From contig JAALGY010000054.1 in assembly GCA_032358165.1 (NCBI GenBank), positions 2,418,001 to 2,482,000 on the forward strand: a DNA stretch of 64,000 bases. Reading direction: 5' to 3'. Below, piece after piece: positions 41,757-51,784 of this stretch (its first letter is position 1; each line of letters starts with the position of its first letter). A model generated the notes under the pieces. It was given only the letters and a program-made list of their open reading frames with translations, was not told the origin of the DNA and searched no databases. The DNA is from Diplosphaera chodatii. Its lineage: Eukaryota; Chlorophyta; Trebouxiophyceae; Prasiolales; Stichococcaceae. Position numbers and translations under genes: made by a program.

Positions 41757-42740
41757 CTATGAGGTGCGCTCCAGGTTGTGGTACGCAAAGCACGCCTCCA
41801 GGTGCTTGTGCGTCTCCTCGTTGGGCTGCAGCGCCGAGCCCGACATCATGGCGACCAGCTGGTGGACAGTCTCCATGACATCGTTGCGCTTGGAGCACAC
41901 TTCCAGCAGCTTGTTGAATGCTGGCAGCGGTGGGACCATCTTGCTCTGCTCGTAGGCCGCGTGCAGCATCGCCACAGTGCTCTTCAGCTGCGCTGGGTCC
42001 TCACGGCAGGCCGCGATGATCTGAGCCCAGATGGTTGCGCCAACCTCACAGCAGACCGGCTTGACGGTCGATGCGCGCGACCAGTCGCCCGAGTGGGAGG
42101 CGGAGCCAATCCAGCGGGCCTCCATCTCCTCCACCGGCTTGCGCGCCCTGGAGCGGCTGGCCCGCGGCTTGCCGAACAGGATGGAGCCGCCAACCTGTGC
42201 AACGGCGACCTCGTCGTCCTCAGACTCCGACTCTCCAGCGTCTGTGGCGGCGTCGATGCCGCCCAGGCCGCTGGCTGCGAAGGAGGGAGCTGGGTGGCCG
42301 AACGGGGCCTCCTCAAAGTCCGAAAACCCGCTGCCGGTTGCCAGGTTGCAGAACGGGCTGGCGCTGGTGGTCAAGCTGCGGCCCGGACTGGCAGGCTGCG
42401 CCGCGGTGGCCGCTGAGACGCAGCGCGCGCCGGCCAGGCTGCTGCCTGAAGGGCCATCAGAAGCTGGCAGCGAAGGCACCGCCGCCTGCGGCACCCGGCG
42501 GATGACAAAGGCCCCTCCAGCCAGGCCTGAGCCCGTTGCGAAGCCGCGTATGTTGCATAGCGGCACAGGCTGCGAGCCGGTCTGAGAGACGACCACCGCG
42601 GAGTGCGAAACCGCAGAGGCCGCAGTCTCTGCTGCTGCGGGCAGGCTGGCGCGGCAGCCAAGGCTGCGCTGGGCCGATAGCAGGCTGCTGGCTAGGCTGA
42701 GCGACCGGCGGCCGGCGCGGCGCAGCAGCACGGCGCTCAT
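41757..42740 (-). CDS. Intronless organelle-targeted protein with a PPR-like C-terminal repeat
   Basis: Single-exon frame of 327 residues from Met 42740 (a Met five residues upstream at 42755 is less likely). Residues 1-75 are a strong mitochondrial- or plastid-type leader: MSAVLLRRAGRRSLSLASSL and, later, NIRGFATGSG. The middle is Ser/Ala/Gly-rich and low complexity with an acidic patch (GESESEDDEVAVAQ). The last 80 residues are helical: TIWAQIIAACREDPAQL, then AFNKLLEVCSKRNDVMETVH with QLVAMMSGSALQPNEETHKH, which fits one degenerate pentatricopeptide repeat (N/LL..C.. then L...M....P...T). Such proteins bind organellar RNA. Codon use and GC match the neighbours. One or two repeats is few for a PPR protein, so the assignment is tentative. 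Confidence 0.68.
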   Translation of the reverse strand: MSAVLLRRAGRRSLSLASSLLSAQRSLGCRASLPAAAETAASAVSHSAVVVSQTGSQPVPLCNIRGFATGSGLAGGAFVIRRVPQAAVPSLPASDGPSGSSLAGARCVSAATAAQPASPGRSLTTSASPFCNLATGSGFSDFEEAPFGHPAPSFAASGLGGIDAATDAGESESEDDEVAVAQVGGSILFGKPRASRSRARKPVEEMEARWIGSASHSGDWSRASTVKPVCCEVGATIWAQIIAACREDPAQLKSTVAMLHAAYEQSKMVPPLPAFNKLLEVCSKRNDVMETVHQLVAMMSGSALQPNEETHKHLEACFAYHNLERTS

Positions 42741-43839
42741 TGGGGGCTGCAGCAAACGTAAGTATCTGGTGCAAATATTTGACCCGCCACAGCGAGATCG
42801 GAGCAGCGACGACTGTTGTAATGGCGATGGAAGTGTGTGTGCAAGCTGTGTGGGGTGCGCACAGGGGTCACAGAGCCATGGCCGCGGTGTAAGTGAGGTT
42901 GTCGTCCTGTTTGCTCACGGACCATTCGACCTGGTCAAACAGTGCTCTGCCCGTAGAGTCTGCCCAGACCCAGTTCCCGGCGGCCGCCGATACAAGTCAG
43001 GGTTCATGTCGGGACTTCGAGGGACCTGCCCGCAACGCCTGCGCAGCGCTGGTGCATAGGCCAAAAGCCCAAAACGTCGAGCTGCTTTAACGTCATCTAA
43101 TGGTGACACGATACGCGGAGTCGCTCAATTGTGGCGCCAACCAATACATTTGCACCTCCCCCATCACGTTGCTTGCACCTGCGGTGTTCAACGGTAGGTA
43201 CTTGACACATTGAACATATCCGCACACACGTATTGTGCTGACTGCAAGGCCTGCAGACGGCATGCATATCCACAGAGCGACAAGCCTGTGCACGAATCAG
43301 GTGCCAGTGTTACCTCAGTCCATGCGCAATGTGTGGCCCGCATTGCAAGCTCTTCACGAAGGGTGTCGATGATGCAGAGATAGCGGAATAGCGGCAGAAT
43401 TCGCTGATTGCTCCTTCAAGCAGAACGGCTGCAGCAGGCGAAAAGCCGCTGGGTTGACCGCTGATGCGCACAGACCGGGGGGCTTTGTGAACAACCCAGC
43501 GCTACACCGCAAGGCAGAGATAACAGAGGCGTTCTGCCAGCAACGCTGCGAACACCCCGTAGTGCTGCGAACGGCGGTGCGGCAGCAACAGGCAACCGGG
43601 TAGCTCGCCACTGGTGCGGCAGGTGCAGCGGTTGGCCAGTGGCACCCGTGCTTCGGCGGGGCTTGCACCACAGGGAGGCCGTCAGGCACACCCCACCACC
43701 CCGTAAACACAGGTGGGTGCCTGTGCGGGGCACGTGCATCTTGCCCCTGTATGTGTGGTGATGTGCAGGCCTCACCATGATGTGGCGTGCAGCACCGGAC
43801 GCATGCCTGAACCGCCAGCCGAGCAAGCGTCCATCTCCG
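42741..43839. promoter_or_regulatory. Divergent region between PPR-like gene and USP gene
   Basis: About 1.1 kb holding both promoters. A 250-codon minus-strand frame (43354-44106) overlaps USP exon 1 in antisense and is Ala/His/Pro/Cys-rich without a domain. A shorter minus-strand frame at 42915-43109 is also unsupported. A separate upstream USP exon cannot be excluded. Confidence 0.4.
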
Positions 43840-46800
43840 ATGCGCTGCAGGGCAGGCACGGTGGAGGCGCTCGGCGCGGCCCTCAGCCGCGTGGGCGGCA
43901 TCCTGGGCATGGGCGGCGCCGCCTCCCGGGACCGCCTGCTGCAGGTGAGCGGGACGTACAACTTCCGGGTTGACACCCGGAGGTGCTCCGTGTTGAGGAG
44001 CAAAACGCGCAGGCACTGGTGGCGTTTGCCATGCCCAGCGTAGTGAAAGGTGCACCTCAGCTGCTGGCATCGCTGTTGAAAGAGCCGAAGCGCTGCCAGA
44101 CTGCATCGAGCATGCTGTCTACTGAAAACACAGGCGCGGCTGCCGGAGAGTGAGCGCTACTTCGGCCTGGAGAACTTCGGCAACACCTGCTACGCCAACT
44201 CGGTGCTGCAGGTGCACGCTGGCCTTGCAGCCTGCTCTGAGATGCTGCTCACCCACTCTTCTGGCCGACCGGCTTCGCACCGCTCCCTGTCAGCTTGTAT
44301 CACAAAGGCACATTGGCCAGCGCGGTTCTGCATGGCCCAGTCACATGAAGGGCTGTGAGCCGTGCCAATCCCCACCCCGTGCAGGGGCTGTACTCGTGCC
44401 GGCCGTTCCGGGAGCGGCTGCTGCAGTATGCCGCCGCCAACGGCAGCACAAAGACGACCGAGGACAACATCCTCACAGCCCTCGCAGAGCTGTTTCTGCA
44501 GGTGCGTGCTTGGTGGCATGCAGCATGCATGTGCTGCGTAGCTTACTGCCCACCCCAGGGGCATGCAGTCGTCTGCTGGTGATGGGAAGCCATGACACGG
44601 GCCAATGTGTCAGCACCTGCAGATGCCGGCCCGATGGCTGGGTTTGTGCTTCCTGTAGCAGCATCTGCACAGGCTCCCTCTGGAGCAGTACCTGGTGTCA
44701 GCGGCGACCGGCTTCACTATGTCCCCCCTGCAGATCAGCAGCCAGAAGCGGAAGACGGGGGTGGTGTCGCCCAAGCGGTTCATCCAGCGCTTGAAGCGCG
44801 ACCGCGAGCAGTTCCGCTCCTACGACGAGCACCAGGTGAGCTGCAGTCACATCCCTGCTGTGGCAAATGGTGTGTGAATCACAGCGTGGGTTGGGTTGCA
44901 TGAGCGCACGCTGCAAAGCAGCGCTCCTTGGGCGTGCAGAGCCTCAGGACTAGTGCACGACTTGGCCCACTACTGCAGGACGCGCACGAGCTGCTGCTGG
45001 ACCTGATCAACAGCGTCAGCGACCTGCTGGAGGTGGAGGAGAAGGCCAAGCTGGATGGCGGCGGCAGCAGGTGCCTCTTGAGATCCTGCTGCATTCTCCT
45101 TTCGGCCCCTTCGCAGGCGCCGGCCACTGTGCCTTGCACCCTCCGCCAACGTGCGGGAAGCTGACACCATCCTCTTTACGTGGGTCCCAGCTGACACTGT
45201 CAATGTGAGCATGCATTCCAGCCGACCAGACTGCGAGGCGTTTCAGATTCGTGTGCCAGGCGAGGCGGCGGCGGCGCGACGGCAGCCGCGGTCAGGGACA
45301 CCGGCGGGGCGGCCCCTGGCCAGGAAGCAGGAAGCAGCGGAAGGCCGCCCATCCGCACCTGGGTGCACGACCTGTTCCAGGTGCCCCCGCGCTCTTCCGG
45401 CCGACAGTCCCGTCAACGGGTTTGCTGTTGCTGCTGTGGCAAGGCCCATCAGTGATGCAATTGCGAGCCTGTGCCGCTTCGCTGCTGTTTCCCTGGTCGA
45501 GACAGCAGGCGCTGTGCTGCATTCACTGACGTGCAGACGACATGCCGCCCCGCAGCACCCACGGCCCACACCATGCTGAGCGCCCTGCAGACTGCCAGGT
45601 CGCCCTGCCAGCTGGTCTGCACACGGTGCACCTCCGCATGCCAGAGGCCGCGGGGTGGAGTGCTTGCCTGCGTGCCCTGCAGGGCCGGGAGGCGCATGAG
45701 ACGCAGTGCCTGGGCTGCGAGACGGTGACGCGCACCGACGTGGTATTCTACCACCTCAGCCTCGCCATCGAGCAGCACAGCTCCCTGACGCACTGCCTGC
45801 GCCAGTTCAGGTGCCCGCGCGCCGCACTTCAGCACAGCCTGCAGATGCTGACCGCATGCAAACGCACCCACATGCACATCTTGCGCCGAAGACCCGCCCC
45901 CTTTGTCCGTGTTTCACTGGCGACACATGCCGTGAAGGGGATGTGCGACCTTGCTGCAGTGGTGCAACATGCATGATTGCTCATTCAACTACGGTCTGGT
46001 GGCGAATGGCGTTGATCGCTGGGCTGATGGCAAACCTCTTTGGCCCCGCAGCGCGGTGGACACGCTGAAGGGGGAGGAGAAGTTTTTCTGCAACGCGTGC
46101 GGCACGTACCAAGAGGCGCAGAAGCGCACGCGGCTGTCCGCGCTGCCGGACGTGCTGCTGCTCCACCTCAACCGCTTCAAGTACACCACGCACATGGACA
46201 GGTGGGCGGGCGCCCCATCGAGAAATCCAATCAGCATCCAGAGAGAAGGGCTCTCCCTGGTACCATGTATGACTGCTGTCGCTCAGCCCTGCTGCACACT
46301 GCTTCAGGGACAGGCTCGTCGGCTTACAGGGTCGGCAACCCTCAATATATGCATGTGACGGGTGGGCGCTGGACGGAACATTCTGGCCCCGATGCAGGGA
46401 CGGCTACGTGCGGGTGGTGCGCTCGAAGCTGATGTACCGCGTGGTGTTCCCCTTCGAGCTGAAGCTGGGGTCCACGTCCGCGGAGGACGGGCCCGACGGC
46501 GCCGACGCCGCCTACCAGCTGTTCGCCGTCATCGTGCACGTCGGCAGCGGCCTAGACCACGGTGAGCACCTGCTCCGCCACCTTCATCCTTTCGACATGT
46601 CCCTGCTTTTCATTGGAGGTACATGTGGCAAGTGATGGTGAGAGTTCAGGTGAGCTCTCGTCCTCCAGCAGGCCGTGACATCAGCACACAGTGGCTAGGC
46701 CTGCACACTTCTCACTGCAGGGCACTATGTGGCGCTGGTGAAGAGCGCCGGCGTGTGGCTGCTGTACGAGGACGACTCAGTAGATCCGGTGCCGGAGTCG

Positions 46801-47052
46801 ACGGTGCAGCAGACATTTGGCGCTGCATCCGACTACATGGTAGGCTCCACCGGCTGTGCTTGATCCCACGTCACCACAGCACACTGGCGGCAGGATGCTG
46901 TGTTGCGTCCAAGTTGTGAGTGCAGCGGCGCAACCATGCTGCCTCTCGTGATGTCAAGCCTCTTCTTCTTGCAATGCCTATGCAGAGCCACTCTGGGCAC
47001 GGTTACATCCTCATGTACCAGCGGCAGCAGGCAGCAGACGGCAGCGGCGGCA

Positions 47053-47083
<31 letters not shown>

Positions 47084-47138
47084 ACATCTCATCTCATCAG
47101 CTGTGTTGCCGGGGGATCCCCTGGGCAGCAAAGCCTGA
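43840..47138 (+). CDS. Ubiquitin carboxyl-terminal hydrolase, USP12/46 type (plant UBP3/UBP4)
   Basis: Cysteine protease that removes ubiquitin from proteins; USP12/46 enzymes are activated by WD40 partners and UBP3/4 act in the plant nucleus. Eleven exons (43840-43944, 44134-44211, 44385-44501, 44734-44835, 44979-45070, 45260-45380, 45683-45810, 46052-46201, 46398-46561, 46721-46839, 46986-47138) join in phase to 442 residues. Cys box: [19 protein letters not shown]. Then [46 protein letters not shown], zinc-finger pairs CLGCETVT and [59 protein letters not shown] with the catalytic His, [10 protein letters not shown] with the acidic triad residue and [12 protein letters not shown] Gly/Ala-rich insert sits in exon 6, and a poly-Gly tail of about 40 residues extends past the family end. 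The first exon and start are less certain. Confidence 0.92.
47048..47083. repeat. GGC trinucleotide microsatellite encoding poly-Gly
   Basis: Run of GGC codons with one ACC interruption in the last exon of the USP gene, translated as TGG followed by about ten Gly. Confidence 0.85.
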
Positions 47139-47757
47139 GCTGCTCAGGGGATGCCCCCTGGCGAGCAGCTTCAGCAAAAGAGTGCCGAGGGCCCCGGGCC
47201 TCGCGCTGTGGCAGACCCTGGGCACTGCACTGGCTGCAGCAATATGGCTGTGCATGAGCAGCCTGGGGCCGTTGTAGCAACGCCAACTCGTTGGAAGCAT
47301 TGCGCAGTGACGTGAGCATGTTTGGGATTGGTTGGTGCCGACTACCAGTGCGTTTCATGATGTATAGCTGCTACCGTAACTTCTCGTATGTGAGTTGCGA
47401 GCACGTACACGCCGAAGCCCTACTCCTGGCATCAGTCTGCTCAAGTACGGCCGCTAGATATGTCCGCAATTTGGGCGCTGGCTCAAGCAACGCCTCGCCG
47501 GCCCTCCTCCAGATCTGACATCTGCACGCTGATGTACTCAGCGCCGCCCACAGCTTTGGTGCCGCCTGCAGCATGACACAGCAGCTCCCGAGCTCAGTCC
47601 CAGATGACCCGCATGACAAACACCGACATCCAGCTCGTGTGATGTTCGTCCTTTTCCAAGCGGCACATGCACCTGCATGTTTTCGGTGCACAACACCGCT
47701 ACATAGAACGCGACCAAGTAGCTTCCCTCCGCCCGAGCTACATACGACCTCCAGGGA
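47139..47757. other. Convergent 3' region, no gene seen
   Basis: Lies between the stops of the USP gene (+) and the EI24-type gene (-). No exon is supported; it probably contains both 3' UTRs. Confidence 0.45.
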
Positions 47758-49936
47758 TTACCAACCTGTGTGCAGCCGGCCGCCACAGCGCTCGATGTCG
47801 GCTGCCCACAACGCCGCCCCGGCCGCCGACATGATGCTGAGCGCCCACCCCACCACCTGCACACCATCCAGAATGTGCGTCGGACAAGGCCTTGGCGGCT
47901 TCCATCTGCTGCAGCCCTCTGCAGGTGCGGTCATGAACGATGTTCCCAGCACAGCAGCAGGAGCAGCACCAGTGCTGCCTGGCACTAGAACACAGCCGAC
48001 AGTGGCCCACTGCTGGCTTCAGACGCCATGATGTTGTGGTTCTTTGCCAAAAAAACCCACCGGCAGCAGCGACAGCGCCATGGCGGTGAAGCCAAAGCGG
48101 CGGTACTGCCCCGCCCTCCCTGTAGCAACGATCTCCTGCTCCTCCCTGTCTGTCACGCCCTTCGCCTGCATGGATGGCAATACGACTGTCATCTGTGTCC
48201 GGTAATCACCTGTCTTGACAGCCAATCATGGAGCATAGGTTGGATGACTGCAGAGCTGCAGGCGTCTCGGGGCGCGTGCTGCATGCCTGTGAGTGCGGCG
48301 CAGCCCACCTTGTAGTAGTTTACATGATGGCCCACGCCTGTTGCGTAGCCGTTCAGCCACGCATATATGGCAGGTCCATACCTGCAGCGGCAGCGGCAAA
48401 GAGCATCTGCAACCGCTGGTTCGGGGGCAGAGCAACTGCTGTGACATGTGCGAAGCAATCAGCAACAGCGCGCAAGACACCAGTCAGACGATCTGGCAGC
48501 CTGCACGGCCACTGTGCTGGAAGTTTAGGGTTCGGTGCGGCTGCACTCACGGCCAGAACAGCAGCAGCGGGAGGTGGCGGTGAGGCGCGCCCAGCCCTTG
48601 GCTGCAGAGTCCCCCGGCCGCCCCTTGAGCAGGTCCTGCAACCATCGAGTCAATAGTCTCAAAGGGTGTACATTCATCCACCAAGGCAGTGCTGTATCTG
48701 GAACTGTAGGTTACTCCCACTCAGCGCTGCCTTGCGGCTATAACACGCCGATGCTGCGTCAGTTCACGACTCACAGCTCAGCTGACCGCTGACAAAATGT
48801 GTTTGACCACAGGAGTCAGCTCGGCCAGCCTGCGGACCCTCAGTTCCGGCAGCGGTGCCGTGAGAAGTGACCATGCACTCGCATGCGGGTGCAGTTCGGC
48901 GGAGCACGCACCCGGAGGACCTGCAGGGGGGCTGTGAAGGGCGCCGCCGCGCCCGTCATGGTGGCCACTCGCTGCCGCCGCAGCGCCGCGCCCGCCCGCT
49001 CGATGTCCTGCCGCTCGGACACCGGCAGCGGCTGCGGGTCCGACACCCCCACCTCCCGCATCACGTCCGAGAACAGGCTGCAGCGGATGTGGAGGAGGTG
49101 TTGGGAGAGCTACAGCCTGCATCATGTCTCCCAAGTTGCTCCTGCCGTGGCAGCTGCTGCGGCCCTGAGCGTGGTGCAGGTTGTCCACATCATGACCGCC
49201 CTGCGGCATTGACCATGCGCAGCATGGGCGGCGGGACGTCGCTGGGTCGCGCTGGGAGCCGCAAGCGAAGATGGAGTACTGGCTGCATGCAGCATATGCT
49301 GCGTGTCTGCCGAGTGATACTCACTTGGCGGTCAAGTCACCCTGCCGAAATTGCAGCACCAGGAACAGCGGCCACGATGCCTCCGCCAGTACCGCGCCCG
49401 ACGCCAGCTGCCACGCCAGCCACGACGGTCCCAGCAGCCTGCGGACCGGCAATTTTATAGCTGGCCGGAGACCCCGGCGCTGGGTTGTGCATGCAGTGGT
49501 TCATGTGCTGACGGAAGGGAGTCAGGGCAAGACAGTCGGCAGCGAGGCACATGGGCACAAGAAAATAGCTGCACTCCACTTGTCGCAAGCGCACGCCAAC
49601 CCACCTACTGAGCAGCGCATACTGAGGTGCGAACAGCAGCCCAAACGCCGCTGCCAGGACAACTGCCGATGTGATGGCAAACACTGCGGCGGCCTGCACA
49701 CATGTCAGCATGTATCTCGGGAGGTCATTGATGTGGCATCTGCGAAGGCTAGGGAGGCAGTTACCGGAGATTCGTCGCAGCATGTGCAGCACAGCTGCAC
49801 GCGGGCTGGATCATCAGCCTACAGTGTTGCTGCAAATCGCCACCATGCTCCTCACCTGCCAGAAGCGGCGGAATGCTGCTGGTCGAGCGACCACGAACGC
49901 TACGCCCTTGATGGGCCAAAGGAACGGGGACGTCAT
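47758..49936 (-). CDS. EI24-type multi-pass membrane protein
   Basis: Resembles the EI24/CysZ family (fungal RRT8/LDS-like members), multi-pass proteins of the ER or lipid-droplet surface with unsettled function. Exons: 49936-49856, 49693-49605, 49438-49325, 49077-48912, about 48635-48551, 48381-48309, 48165-48061, 47856-47758. Seen: start MTSPFLWPIKGVAFVVARPA (N-terminal plug typical of the family), AFRRFWQ, hydrophobic AITSAVVLAAAFGLLFAP, WLAWQLASGAVLAEASWP, a soluble loop LFSDVMREVGVSD to ERQDIERAG, then LPLLLFWP, YGPAIYAWLNGYATG, REEQEIVATGRAGQYRRFGF, TAMALSLLPVVGWALSIMSA, and AGAALWAADIE near the end. All junctions keep frame except around exon 5, where the hydrophobic frame (LPLLLFWP) needs a different acceptor from the obvious one at 48636; an exon or splice site may be missing there. 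Confidence 0.65.
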
Positions 49937-50526
49937 GCTTCAGCGTAGTCACAGCGTGATCCAACGCTGCAAGACGGGCGATGGCGCCACTGCAGGTAAC
50001 AGCGCCACTGCAGCTGGTGTCAATGTCCGATAACGTTCCAACTGTCAGACCCAGCTGGAATGACTGCGATATGGATTTGATGCCTCAAATTCTGATCAGC
50101 AGTCACTGCAGAAGGCTGGTCAAGCCGATTACCAGTGGGTTGATCACCGAAACTGGGAGCAGTGCAACCACTGCGCTCAACTGATCCAGACGGACCGGCT
50201 TCTGTGCAGGAGTCGATCGGTAGTGTATATCACTTGTAGGAAGCAGCCTGCATGCAGCAACAGTCCTCTACTATGTGCGACAACTCTACTGCATGGCACA
50301 GCTTCTCGTCAACTCCGAGGCGCCAAGCGGCACCCCGTGATCTGATTTGCTTATTCCACCGGCTCACGTGCTCTTCGTAAGGAACTCATCAAACCTTTTC
50401 TGCAGGACATGGTCGCGGTCAGAACACTCTTCTGCAGCATCGTGAACGCACAGCGCAACCAGCGTCTGATCCACTATCGGGTGCACAAGCTCACAGCAGG
50501 CGCCGGAGCAGGGAGCGCCGGCAGTC
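49937..50526. promoter_or_regulatory. Divergent region between EI24-type gene and thioredoxin
   Basis: 590 bases between two start codons. Only short open frames occur. Promoters of both genes must lie here; no specific element is recognised. Confidence 0.45.
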
Positions 50527-50886
50527 ATGGCGCCTAGCCTGTCAGAGTCCAAAGCAGGGGAGGTTGCAGCCATAAGCAGCCAGGAGGAATGGAACGAGGC
50601 CCTGAAGTCAGAAGTGGTAATCGTGGACTTCACCGCCACGTGGTGCGGGCCGTGCAAGATGATCGGCCCGGTGTTTGAGAAGCTGGCGGCGGCGAACGCA
50701 GACAGCGGCATCGTCTTCATCAAGGTCGATGTGGACGCCCTCGAGAAAGTGGCAGCTGATGCTGGCGTCAGCGCCATGCCCACCTTCCAGGTCTATGTGA
50801 ACGGGAAGAAGGAGGAGGAGCTGGTGGGTGCGTCTCCACCGGCGCTGGAGACGCTGATCCAGAAGCACATCCCTAAAAAGGGTTGA
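50527..50886 (+). CDS. Thioredoxin (h-type, cytosolic)
   Basis: Small dithiol oxidoreductase that reduces disulfides of target proteins, itself reduced by NADPH-thioredoxin reductase. One uninterrupted exon of 119 residues: MAPSLSESKAGEVAAISSQE, EWNEALK, VVIVDFTATWCGPCKMIGPV with the WCGPC active site, FEKLAA, FIKVDVDALEKVAADAGVSA, MPTFQVYVNGKKEEELVGA (cis-Pro in AMPTF) and ending HIPKKG. The conserved buried Asp (VDF) is present. There is no transit or signal peptide, and the Trp-containing N-terminal extension fits h-type. Start Met 50527 follows an in-frame region without other conserved residues. It is unusual here in having no intron. Confidence 0.97.
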   Translation: MAPSLSESKAGEVAAISSQEEWNEALKSEVVIVDFTATWCGPCKMIGPVFEKLAAANADSGIVFIKVDVDALEKVAADAGVSAMPTFQVYVNGKKEEELVGASPPALETLIQKHIPKKG

Positions 50887-51784
50887 TGAGCCATGGACAC
50901 GCTCGCAAGCGCTGGCAATGGGGTGGTCTCGAGCTAAGGGGCACAGCAAAAGCTCTTCTACGGGGGCTGCCGCAGCTGGCAGGGCGCAGCTTCTCAGCCA
51001 GCGCAGCGATGGTTGGGTCACAGCATCCTTAGGCAGCTGCTATTGCAGTAAGCTGTGCAGTCGACTGCAGACGATCAGATGCTGTCATGCACGGTCAGGG
51101 CAGGGTCGATCTGTATAATGCCCTCAGGAATTGATGAATGAAGTCCTGTACTGGTGTGCTGCTGTATATGCTGAAAGAACAGGCATCTCCACCACCACTT
51201 CACAGCAAGGAGCCAAATGCTCGATACGCATTGCCAAACTCACTGAACGATTCCCTGACACAAACCACATGATCTAACTGACCCTGCCGAATCCCACAAA
51301 CACACCTGCTAAGTACTTTCAGCTGCCCGACTGCCTGCGACCTGGTGATTGAATGTGACATGTGGGCCTGGGTGATGATATCCTTACGCGGGCAATGCAT
51401 ATGGCATCACTGTCGTCAGTCATAGTGCCCAGCCAGTTGTTCCCGGCTAAGCACGAACAGCATTGCGCCAGGCCGCACGCTTCACATGGGCAAGGAGAGC
51501 CTGGGGGGGTCTCCCACCACCACGCCAGCCCTGCTGGTGCTTCAGTACTCACCCTGCAGGCAGCGAGCATGGATGTTTGAGCTCAGCGTAGGTATCAATC
51601 AACAAGTAGACCTCCTTCTCAGGCGTGCGATGACTCGATGCGGACACTGCATTCACACTACCCGCTCAGAGCCAGGCGCAAGGGTCACTGATCACGTCAT
51701 CTCAGACTGTACTGTGACTTGCTCGTCTTGAAACGGTCGTCTCCAGAGCAGCATGCTGCTTGTGTGCTGTGGCAGGCAGACGAA
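50887..51784. other. Convergent 3' region, no gene seen
   Basis: Lies between the thioredoxin stop (+) and the stop of the strawberry-notch-like gene (-). It is AT-richer than the exons around it. Short frames only; none resembles a known family. Confidence 0.5.

Noticed and set aside
42741..42755. Alternative start five codons upstream for the PPR-like protein
   Set aside because: Met 42740 begins the typical presequence directly; the extra residues add nothing conserved, though they cannot be excluded.
43354..44106. 250-codon minus-strand open frame
   Set aside because: Antisense to USP exon 1 and its upstream region; no family resemblance.
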